From positions 1-7,264 of the forward strand of contig JAQWCP010000041.1 in the NCBI GenBank assembly GCA_028705905.1: a stretch of DNA of 7,264 bases. Reading direction: 5' to 3'. The stretch comes from Oscillospiraceae bacterium (GTDB lineage: Bacteria; Bacillota; Clostridia; Oscillospirales; Oscillospiraceae). This document shows, piece by piece, positions 1-5,527 of this stretch. The position numbers and the translations under genes were made by a program. Each line of letters starts with the position of its first letter. The first letter of the stretch is position 1. The notes beneath the pieces were generated by a model. The model ran no database searches. It saw nothing but the letters and a program-made list of their open reading frames with translations, and was not told where the DNA came from.

Positions 1-15
1 GAAAGGGTAAGATTC

Positions 16-771
16 ATGCTCAAGCTGATTGTCTCCGGTTTTAACGGCCGGATGGGGCAGGTGGTTTACCACCTTGCCTCGGAACATCCGGCGTTCACCC
101 CTGTGGCCGGTTTTACACGTCATCCCGATCCCTCCGGGGCCATCCCCCTCTTCGCCCAGCCGGAAGCGTATAAAGATGACGCCGACGTTGTGGTGGATTT
201 TTCCAATCACGACTTCCTCTCACCGTTGCTCTCTTATTGCCTCAGCCGTCGGCTGCCCGTCGTGCTGGCCAGCACCGGCTACACGGAGGTGCAGCAGGCA
301 CAAATTGTAGCAGCGGCAGAGAAAATTCCAGTGTTCCAGTCGGCCAATATGTCTGTGGGTATCAATGCACTCATGGCATTGGTAAAGCAGGCCGCCGCCG
401 CGCTGGGCAAGACTTGGGACATTGAAATTGTGGAACGCCACCACAACAAAAAATTGGACGCCCCCAGCGGCACTGCGCTGATGCTGGCAGACGCCGCCAA
501 AAGTGCGCTGCCCTTTGAGGCGGAATATGTCTATGAACGGCAAAGTGCCCGTCGGCCCAGGGACAAAAAGGAAATCGGCATTTCCGCCGTTCGTGGCGGC
601 ACCATCGTAGGGGATCACGATGTGATCTTTGCCGGACACAATGAAGTGATTGAACTCACGCACCGCGCCCAGTCCAGAGAAGTGTTTGCCTCCGGTGCGC
701 TGGAAGCCGCTTTGTTTTTAAGTGGCAAGCCCGCCGGGCTATATTCCATGCAGGACTTGCTGGCGCAGTGA
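16..771 (+). CDS. dapB: 4-hydroxy-tetrahydrodipicolinate reductase
   Basis: DapB reduces 4-hydroxy-tetrahydrodipicolinate with NAD(P)H in the diaminopimelate/lysine pathway, in the cytoplasm. The 251-residue product is close to the usual family length and looks complete. Seen directly: the N-terminal Rossmann nucleotide-binding motif GFNGRMG (residues 8-14); VDFSNH (60-65); ASTGYT (85-90); SANMSVGINAL (109-119); the signature ERHHNKKLDAPSGTA (140-154), with the catalytic histidine pair region (142-143), Lys146 and the substrate-binding DAPSGTA loop; then AVRGGTIVGDHDVIFAG (191-207). The start ATG has GAAAGGG at bases 1-7, eight bases upstream. A TAA at 8-10 could be the stop of an upstream gene (dapA would be typical), but that is outside the window. 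The ACT-domain gene follows after 16 bases, so the two are probably cotranscribed. Confidence 0.97.
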   Translation: MLKLIVSGFNGRMGQVVYHLASEHPAFTPVAGFTRHPDPSGAIPLFAQPEAYKDDADVVVDFSNHDFLSPLLSYCLSRRLPVVLASTGYTEVQQAQIVAAAEKIPVFQSANMSVGINALMALVKQAAAALGKTWDIEIVERHHNKKLDAPSGTALMLADAAKSALPFEAEYVYERQSARRPRDKKEIGISAVRGGTIVGDHDVIFAGHNEVIELTHRAQSREVFASGALEAALFLSGKPAGLYSMQDLLAQ

Positions 772-774
772 AAA

Positions 775-781
775 AGGGAGG
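775..781 (+). promoter_or_regulatory. Shine-Dalgarno site fixing the ACT-protein start
   Basis: AGGGAGG lies six bases before the ATG at 788, in the short gap after the dapB stop. It selects this ATG over an in-frame upstream ATG at 722, which sits inside dapB and has no comparable site. Confidence 0.8.
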
Positions 782-787
782 ATTTCT

Positions 788-1279
788 ATGAGCAGTGGTA
801 TCAGTAAAATATCATATCAGACACAGGTCTCTCTTGTATCGCTTGCCCAAGCGCCCAGTGACAGCAAAAGTGTGGCAGAAGTGCTGTCCGCCCTGGCAGA
901 GGAAGGCATCGTCATTGATATGATCAGCCAGACGGCGCCACGGGGCAGCTTCATCAGCGTCTCCTTCTCGCTTGCCGACGAGATGCTGCCAAAGGCCCTC
1001 TCCGTCCTGGCGAAGAAAAAAGCCAAGTATGCCGAAATCCAGAGCGAAGTGCTGCCGGGCAACTGCAAGATCGCTTTTTACGACGCGGACATGGTAGGCA
1101 CCCCCGGTGTGGCCGCCCGGGTGTTCTCCATTTTGGCGGACGCCGGCATCCAGATCATGCTCATCACCACATCGGACGTGGACATTTCCATTTTGGTGAG
1201 CAGCCACGATCTGCCCCGGGCATTGGAAGCGGTCTGTAGCGCCTTCGGCGTAGAGCCGATGGAAGCATCTCAGGCCTGA
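788..1279 (+). CDS. Stand-alone tandem ACT-domain protein, aspartate-kinase regulatory type
   Basis: This 163-residue protein consists of two ACT domains, roughly residues 12-78 and 92-158, and no catalytic domain. The second, with GTPGVAARVFSILADAGIQI (104-123) followed by ITTSDVDISILV (126-137), closely resembles the C-terminal regulatory region of aspartate kinase, where the equivalent 'STSE-xxIS' segment contributes to lysine/threonine binding. ACT domains are amino-acid-binding regulatory modules. Sitting 16 bases after dapB, it likely senses an aspartate-family amino acid, perhaps lysine, or acts as a separate regulatory subunit of a kinase encoded elsewhere; that role is inference. The ATG at 788 is chosen for its strong ribosome site and because an earlier in-frame start would overlap dapB by 50 bases. 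Many genomes label such proteins simply 'ACT domain-containing protein'. Confidence 0.88.
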   Translation: MSSGISKISYQTQVSLVSLAQAPSDSKSVAEVLSALAEEGIVIDMISQTAPRGSFISVSFSLADEMLPKALSVLAKKKAKYAEIQSEVLPGNCKIAFYDADMVGTPGVAARVFSILADAGIQIMLITTSDVDISILVSSHDLPRALEAVCSAFGVEPMEASQA

Positions 1280-1286
1280 TGAAACG

Positions 1287-1330
1287 AAAATCCCCTCCGC
1301 TGCGCATCGCCGCAGCGGAGGGGATTTTTT
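1287..1330 (+). terminator. Intrinsic terminator of the dapB-ACT unit
   Basis: A perfect 18-bp inverted repeat (1287-1304 with 1311-1328) encloses a six-base loop and runs into a T tract (1325-1330). The GC-rich stem CCCCTCCGCTGCG begins eight bases after the ACT-protein stop. The A-run on the left arm also gives a U tract on the other strand, so some bidirectional activity is possible. Confidence 0.95.
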
Positions 1331-1410
1331 CTAGCCCGAGACATTGTGCCGGCAGCGAAGATCTTTTGTTCTCCTGGATCAAGTGAATCAGATGATACTG
1401 CTACCCCCGA

Positions 1411-1454
1411 TAAAACAGGCTGTGAGGTGCGCCAAAAGGCACACATCACAGCCC
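1411..1454 (-). terminator. Intrinsic terminator after the marR gene (end of the minus-strand unit)
   Basis: Arms 1418-1433 and 1438-1453 (16 bp, four-base loop) pair with two imperfect positions. Read on the minus strand, one of these becomes a G-U pair, and the hairpin is followed by TGTTTTATC. It begins six bases beyond the MarR stop codon. The opposite strand ends in ATTTTT, so it may also act as a backup terminator for the converging dapB unit. The bases between this hairpin and the dapB-side terminator (1331-1410) show no gene or clear signal. Confidence 0.8.
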
Positions 1455-1459
1455 ATTTT

Positions 1460-1978
1460 TCAGCTGTTTGAGCCCGCGGTTTTTTCCCCCACCCGTTCAT
1501 GAGGCAGGGCCTCCCGCTCTTCAAAGGAGATCACATTTTTGCACCGCTCCCTGCACGCTTCCGAAAGCTGCTCCATGGCCTCGATGATGATTTCGCACTG
1601 GGCGCAAAATTGCGCCTGTTCTTCTTGTGTCATGACCTCGTCCAGCTTCTCTTGCAGCCGGTTTCCCCCTGCTTCCCTGCGCCGCAGCGCAAGATACCCT
1701 TCCGGCGTCAGCGCGATATGGACCACTCGGCGGTCTTTTTCGTCCCGCCTACGCACAATCGTCCCATCCTGCTCCAAGGTGCGGAGCTTTTCCGTTAAGG
1801 TAGAGGGGCGGATGCCCAGCATCAGTGCCAGTTCCTTACTGGTGATTCCGTCATGCTCCGCGACGAACCGCAACAGGCGGCCATGCCCCTTCCCATTGGA
1901 ATGGGGGGACAATTGCCCCTGGAGCCGCCGCATCATGTTTCCTGTGCGTTTGATGATGCTCATCAGATCCTGTTCCAT
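1460..1978 (-). CDS. MarR-family winged-helix transcriptional regulator
   Basis: A 172-residue DNA-binding regulator; MarR proteins act as dimers and release DNA on binding a ligand or on oxidation. The winged helix-turn-helix spans about residues 33-95: LLRFVAEHDGITSKELALML, recognition helix region RPSTLTEKLRTLEQDG, and the wing RRDEKDRRVVHIALTPEG with the family's D-x-R motif (Asp82, Arg84). The C-terminal dimerisation helix carries two cysteine pairs, Cys125-x2-Cys128 and Cys142-x3-Cys146, which could bind metal or form disulfides; the tail after about 155 is charged and without motif. The ATG at 1978 is preceded by AGGAAAGGAAG seven bases upstream, which is why the longer reading from 2029 is rejected. 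It lies 71 bases after the exbD-like gene, same strand, and may be cotranscribed with it as well as driven from its own promoter. Its target is unknown; the adjacent operon is the obvious candidate. Confidence 0.92.
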   Translation of the reverse strand: MEQDLMSIIKRTGNMMRRLQGQLSPHSNGKGHGRLLRFVAEHDGITSKELALMLGIRPSTLTEKLRTLEQDGTIVRRRDEKDRRVVHIALTPEGYLALRRREAGGNRLQEKLDEVMTQEEQAQFCAQCEIIIEAMEQLSEACRERCKNVISFEEREALPHERVGEKTAGSNS

Positions 1979-1985
1979 GGACACG

Positions 1986-1996
1986 CTTCCTTTCCT
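1986..1996 (-). promoter_or_regulatory. Shine-Dalgarno site of marR
   Basis: On the minus strand this reads AGGAAAGGAAG, seven bases before the ATG at 1978. It fixes the start 17 codons inside the longest open frame. Confidence 0.7.
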
Positions 1997-2019
1997 GGAC
2001 TTTCCCCTTCTTTTTATCC

Positions 2020-2048
2020 AGTGTACCATATTCTGTAAGAAATGTCAT
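2020..2048 (-). promoter_or_regulatory. Candidate sigma-A promoter for marR
   Basis: Read on the minus strand: ATGACA (2043-2048, five of six matches to TTGACA), a 17-base spacer, then TACACT (2020-2025, four of six matches to TATAAT), about 40 bases before the marR start. The spacer contains a small palindrome, TTCT-TAC-AGAA, which could be part of an autoregulatory operator, but its arms are only four bases. The -35 box lies just after the stop codon of the exbD-like gene (2050). Prediction from consensus match alone. Confidence 0.45.
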
Positions 2049-2049
2049 C

Positions 2050-2418
2050 TTATTCTTGCAAAATATCACTGGGAACCGGCCGCTTCTCGGTAGATTCTGT
2101 CGGCTCTTCTGTCAGCATATACATTTTGCCCGTCTGGGGATCTTGGTACAAAATACCCATGCGCTGATAGCTGTCTTCATCACTCTGGATCTGCACCATA
2201 CTCTCCTGCAGATCCTCCACATTGGTCACTTCCGAGCCAGTGCTGATGTCCACCTGTTCCAGGTTGATATCCACATTCCAATGGAGGATCAATGCCATCA
2301 TCAAGCCGCAGGCCAGCACCAGCATGGCGTCTGCCAGATTTGCAATGCCGTCCATGGGATTGATTTCTTCCCGCCCCTTTCGGCCGCGCAGGCTGCTGCT
2401 GCGAATGGAATTTCGCAT
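2050..2418 (-). CDS. ExbD-like single-pass membrane protein (DUF2149 type)
   Basis: A 122-residue protein with a basic cytoplasmic N-terminus (residues 1-20), one membrane helix (about 26-46, IANLADAMLVLACGLMMALIL) and a short extracytoplasmic tail of about 75 residues. The segment LADAMLVLACGLM matches the pattern of ExbD/TolR (PLIDVMLVLLIIFM), including the membrane aspartate (Asp30) that carries protons in that family. The tail contains YQRMGILYQDPQTGKMYML (85-103) and is shorter than, and not obviously like, the usual ExbD periplasmic domain; the overall plan resembles the DUF2149 family. It starts one base after the stop of the ExbB-like gene, with GAGGTG inside the end of that gene as ribosome site. 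Probable partner of that channel in a proton-driven motor. The ExbD relation is strong by motif; the DUF2149 name is from memory. Confidence 0.8.
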   Translation of the reverse strand: MRNSIRSSSLRGRKGREEINPMDGIANLADAMLVLACGLMMALILHWNVDINLEQVDISTGSEVTNVEDLQESMVQIQSDEDSYQRMGILYQDPQTGKMYMLTEEPTESTEKRPVPSDILQE

Positions 2419-2419
2419 T

Positions 2420-3046
2420 TCATCTCACCTCTTCCAAGATACAATCCATCATGCTCTCCAGAGAGACCATATCGTTTTCGTACCAGCGGCAGCGGATTTT
2501 TGTGATCACAAAACAGACGGCCGCACTGATCAGCCCTGCAACGGTCGTGTCAAACGCCACCAAAAGGGACGTGGACAAGGTAACCGTGTCCCCTTGGCCC
2601 AGGGCGATGATGCCGGGTCCCAAGGGAATGAGGGTGCCCATCAAACCAAACATCGGGCCAATCCGGGAGATCAGCTCCGTCACACCGATCCGGCGATCAC
2701 CGAATGACTCCGACGCGGCAATGAGCTTTTTTGCAATGGCCCGTCGCTCTTCCTCAGGCAGCCGATGATATTGCAGCAACTCTTGAAGCGTCTTTTTTTG
2801 ACGACGCAGCAAACCGCTTTCCTCCACTAGGCATATCATTTCCTCTTTCGTTTTCCCATGCATGGATTCCACCAGCTGCGGGACATGATCTTTCAAATAT
2901 CTGCGTTCTGTAATTGCTTCCGCCAAGACACTTCCAATGCATACCACAGTTCCCAACAGCAGCAGCAGTAAAACCCCAATGGTTGGAATCAAAAGTGCTT
3001 GGGAAACGCTGTGCAGGGCATCCTGCATGCCAACGAGCATTCCCAT
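2420..3046 (-). CDS. MotA/TolQ/ExbB-type proton channel family protein
   Basis: A 208-residue membrane protein with the three-helix layout of ExbB/TolQ: TM1 about 19-43, a long charged cytoplasmic stretch (44-125), TM2 about 128-149 and TM3 about 161-182, then a short cytoplasmic tail. The TM2 motif RIGPMFGLMGTLIPLGPGI (128-146) matches the family's 'aPxLGLLGTVxGxI', and TM3 has AFDTTVAGLISAAV (164-177), matching 'ALxTTAxGLxxAI', including the paired threonines that line the proton path. Family members form a pentamer around an ExbD dimer and turn proton flow into motion of a partner protein. The gene begins immediately at the stop of the upstream surface-protein gene (TAA-ATG), with AGGGAGAG in the preceding coding sequence, and ends one base before the ExbD-like gene. 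An alternative ATG is two codons downstream. Confidence 0.92.
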   Translation of the reverse strand: MGMLVGMQDALHSVSQALLIPTIGVLLLLLLGTVVCIGSVLAEAITERRYLKDHVPQLVESMHGKTKEEMICLVEESGLLRRQKKTLQELLQYHRLPEEERRAIAKKLIAASESFGDRRIGVTELISRIGPMFGLMGTLIPLGPGIIALGQGDTVTLSTSLLVAFDTTVAGLISAAVCFVITKIRCRWYENDMVSLESMMDCILEEVR

Positions 3047-5527
3047 TTATCGTCTCTCCCTTCGGTATTCCCAATATCGTTCTGCCCCGCCGCCAAGAAA
3101 AGTGACAACGCCAAGCAGCGCAAGCCAGATTCCTTGGGAATGGGACTGGATGAAAATCGGCTCTGCCGCTTCGTTCATCTCGTACAAATGCCACCTCGAG
3201 CCGTTGGTCTGGCCACCGCCCCCCGGAGATCCCTGCGTCCCCCCCGGCCCGGCGGCAGATGCGGTTTCCCCCTCGGACTGCACCGGGAGGCCGCTTTGCT
3301 CTCCTTTGCCGATTTCCGCCTGCAGGGTGGTGTTGCCGCCTTCTGTTGTTTTTTCTTCCAAACTACCTGCTCCGCCACCTGCCTGGGATCCATTTCCCAA
3401 GCCACCGGTTCCGGTTCCGCTACCGATCAGCCCACCGGTTCCGCCGCCGCCGATCAAGCCGCCGGGGGATCCGGGAGAATCTGCTGGGCTGCCCACAAGC
3501 TGCACCTCAATGGTGTTGATCCAGAAGACCAGGCTGGGTGCCGTGGCCACCCGCGCCCCTGTCTGTCCAAAGACCAGACGGAACCGATGGTTGCTCTTCA
3601 CGCTGTAAAAATCCGGTGCGGTGGCACCTTCGCTCCAATCATCCTTCAGTGCCAAGATGGTATCCACTTGTATCGCACCCACGGCTGCGCCCGGCTTGGG
3701 CAGGCCACCGGCGCCCCAATTTCGGGGCAGGTTGGGATAATAGTACCGGGGTATGTCCAGCAAAAATGCCTTAGGGAGCGTCAGCTTCGCTGGCTTTCCC
3801 CCTTTGGTGTAGCAAAATGTGAAGCTGTCCACAGACCCCTCGTCGATCCCTGCCGCTTTCAGCAAGTCGCGCAGACGGACACCCACCGCCGTTTCCATCG
3901 TCAAGTTGGCGCCATCCGGCACGGTATATGCCTGCTTCACCAAAGGCAACGAACGCAATTCGGCCAAGGTGAACTCCTTACGCGTCACCTGCTCTGTGCC
4001 AAAATAGCCCACCCGCAGTGTCAGCGTTTCCGGCAGCTTGCCAATCGTCTCTCCCGTCTGACTGCTGGTCCCACTACCTGTCGCATCTCCCCGGGTTGGG
4101 TCATAAGGTGTGGGAGAGACCAGTTCCGACGGGTCTTTTCCATAGGTACTGCTAGGTTTCAGGACCAGCTCCATCTTAACGATATGGTCGCCATACAGTG
4201 TACTACACACGTCATTTGGTGCAAGCTGCCCATAGCAGATGCGAAACCCCATTCTATCACTCAGCCGGGTCCAGTCCTCTGTGGCGCTCCCTTTTGTATA
4301 AGATCGCAACGCCAAAAGCGGCTCCACTGGGACAGCGCCTGCCGCGGCCCCGCTGCCCGGCTTTCCCGCAGTGGTGTCCCATGCATCAAAGAGCCGTGGA
4401 TACCGATACCGGGTGCGGTCCAATAAGAAGACTTTTGAAAAGCTGCTGTCCATGCCGTCCCGGTAAAAAAAGCGCAAATTGGTGATATCCGCTTCGTCCG
4501 CTCCTGTGATGGCGATTAAGTCGGAGAGCAAAATCCCTTCCGCCAAGGTCACCTCCGGTTTTCGATCCCCGTTGACAGAGGTATAAATCTGCTGCCGCTG
4601 GGTCATTGCCTGCAATGTTTCCAGACTGAGGTTTTTCTCAAACACCAATTCTGTCCCAGTCCGTACGGTGAGCTTCAGCCCCTGGGTGTTTCGCCCAAAA
4701 GAGCTGTTTTCTGATAAGTACAACCGCATCCCCACTGCGTTTTCCATGGTCATCATGGTACTGGATACTTCCGTTTTTTTGCTTTGTCCATAGCACAGAC
4801 GAATTCCCTCCGTGGCACCGGCGCGGTGCCATGTGGGAAGTGCCTCCCCGTCCGGCACAACACGCCACCAGAGAGCAAGCACAGCGGGAACCACTGTGGG
4901 CGTCCGCTCGTCCCCGGGGGTGGGTGCAGGTGCTTCCGATTCCGGCGGCTGGCTCGTTGAGGGTGTGGGTGTCGGCGTGGGTGTGGGAGCAGAAGAAATC
5001 GGCGTCTCTGTGGGCGGCACGGTCTCTGTTGCGGCGGGGGAAGCTGACGCTTCCTCCTCTGTCTGGCCGCCGGTCAGATACCGCCCGCCCACTTGCGTGG
5101 CACGGGCCGTCCCGGCGGCAGGCAAATAAGCATAACGGGATTCTGAGCGCAAGACATTGCCACTCACCGTCGCTTTTCCTCCTTTTGTCCCAAAGAGCTG
5201 AACTGTATCCACATCTCCATTCTCGATTTCCAAAAAGGAGAGCACCTCGCTCCAGAGAACACCCTCTACCTGTATGGTCTGCCACGTTCCATCCTTTTTC
5301 AGAATGGTATAAGACTGGGTGACCAGCGGCAAGCTGGTCAGCGTTTTTCGCTCGATCGTCTGCTCCAGAACCGTCTCCCCTTCTCCAATTTGCACCGCAA
5401 CAGAAAAGGAGGAGGCGGCCTGCGCCCCCTGAAACAAACCAGTGCCTTCCATCAGCACGGACAGAAGCAGCAAAATCACTCCGATCCGCCCGCTGGCCCG
5501 GCAACGCTTTTTTGCGTTTCGTTCCAT
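3047..5527 (-). CDS. Secreted, C-terminally anchored protein with three SUOX-like (molybdopterin-binding fold) repeats
   Basis: An 826-residue exported protein. Residues 1-37 form a signal peptide (basic start, hydrophobic core VILLLLSVLM, likely cut after GAQA). Three tandem units follow, about 41-271, 283-457 and 501-678. Each has a 'TLxxLPLVxQxYT' region, 'GVxLxDLLxxxGI...VDxxxF', an 'FLLDxxRYxYPxL' segment in the second and third, an alanine/glycine 'GAAxGAxxVxxxLAL' stretch, then FRxCYGQ or a variant and a closing strand such as GMRLYL. The pattern recalls the oxidoreductase molybdopterin-binding (sulfite oxidase) fold, but no cofactor-binding cysteine is seen at the expected place. A Pro/Thr insert (about 163-214, PTPTPTPTPS) interrupts the first unit; a Gly/Ser-rich linker spans 680-776. 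A membrane helix (about 799-814) and RYWEYRRERR end the protein, so the bulk should face outside. Its position before the ExbB/ExbD-like genes suggests that it is the part moved by that motor; this is inference. Confidence 0.85.
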   Translation of the reverse strand: MERNAKKRCRASGRIGVILLLLSVLMEGTGLFQGAQAASSFSVAVQIGEGETVLEQTIERKTLTSLPLVTQSYTILKKDGTWQTIQVEGVLWSEVLSFLEIENGDVDTVQLFGTKGGKATVSGNVLRSESRYAYLPAAGTARATQVGGRYLTGGQTEEEASASPAATETVPPTETPISSAPTPTPTPTPSTSQPPESEAPAPTPGDERTPTVVPAVLALWWRVVPDGEALPTWHRAGATEGIRLCYGQSKKTEVSSTMMTMENAVGMRLYLSENSSFGRNTQGLKLTVRTGTELVFEKNLSLETLQAMTQRQQIYTSVNGDRKPEVTLAEGILLSDLIAITGADEADITNLRFFYRDGMDSSFSKVFLLDRTRYRYPRLFDAWDTTAGKPGSGAAAGAVPVEPLLALRSYTKGSATEDWTRLSDRMGFRICYGQLAPNDVCSTLYGDHIVKMELVLKPSSTYGKDPSELVSPTPYDPTRGDATGSGTSSQTGETIGKLPETLTLRVGYFGTEQVTRKEFTLAELRSLPLVKQAYTVPDGANLTMETAVGVRLRDLLKAAGIDEGSVDSFTFCYTKGGKPAKLTLPKAFLLDIPRYYYPNLPRNWGAGGLPKPGAAVGAIQVDTILALKDDWSEGATAPDFYSVKSNHRFRLVFGQTGARVATAPSLVFWINTIEVQLVGSPADSPGSPGGLIGGGGTGGLIGSGTGTGGLGNGSQAGGGAGSLEEKTTEGGNTTLQAEIGKGEQSGLPVQSEGETASAAGPGGTQGSPGGGGQTNGSRWHLYEMNEAAEPIFIQSHSQGIWLALLGVVTFLGGGAERYWEYRRERR
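3359..3481 (-). repeat. Gly-rich low-complexity linker
   Basis: Codes for about residues 683-723 of the surface protein, built on repeated GGLIG/GTGGL units (GGLIGGGGTGGLIGSGTGTGG). It would act as a flexible spacer between the third repeat and the membrane anchor. The DNA shows matching imperfect repeats of CACCGGTTCCG type on the plus strand. Confidence 0.6.
4958..4990 (-). repeat. Thr-Pro dipeptide repeat tract
   Basis: An imperfect six-base repeat (GTGGGT/GTCGGC type on the plus strand) encodes PTPTPTPTPS inside the first repeat of the surface protein. It resembles the Pro/Thr wall-spanning spacers of Gram-positive surface proteins and may vary in length between strains. Confidence 0.6.

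Noticed and set aside
220..663. A 147-codon open frame antisense to dapB
   Set aside because: It lies fully inside a well-supported dapB and shows no family motif.
812..1207. A 131-codon open frame antisense to the ACT-protein gene
   Set aside because: Histidine- and glycine-rich shadow with no domain; the plus strand codes for two clear ACT domains.
1331..1410. Possible small gene or RNA between the two terminators
   Set aside because: No start with a ribosome site, no promoter and no convincing hairpin is visible.
2999..4426. A 475-codon plus-strand open frame antisense to the surface-protein gene
   Set aside because: It has no domain, no plausible ribosome site and an arginine/proline/cysteine-rich composition typical of a GC-rich antisense shadow. 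The opposite frame has a signal peptide, repeats and a membrane anchor.
4958..4990. Short direct repeats considered as a CRISPR or regulatory array
   Set aside because: The six-base units are in frame and encode a Thr-Pro spacer; there are no spacers or long repeats.
3047..5527. Reading the surface protein as an active molybdenum enzyme
   Set aside because: No ligand cysteine is seen in the repeats, and the signal peptide lacks a twin-arginine motif.
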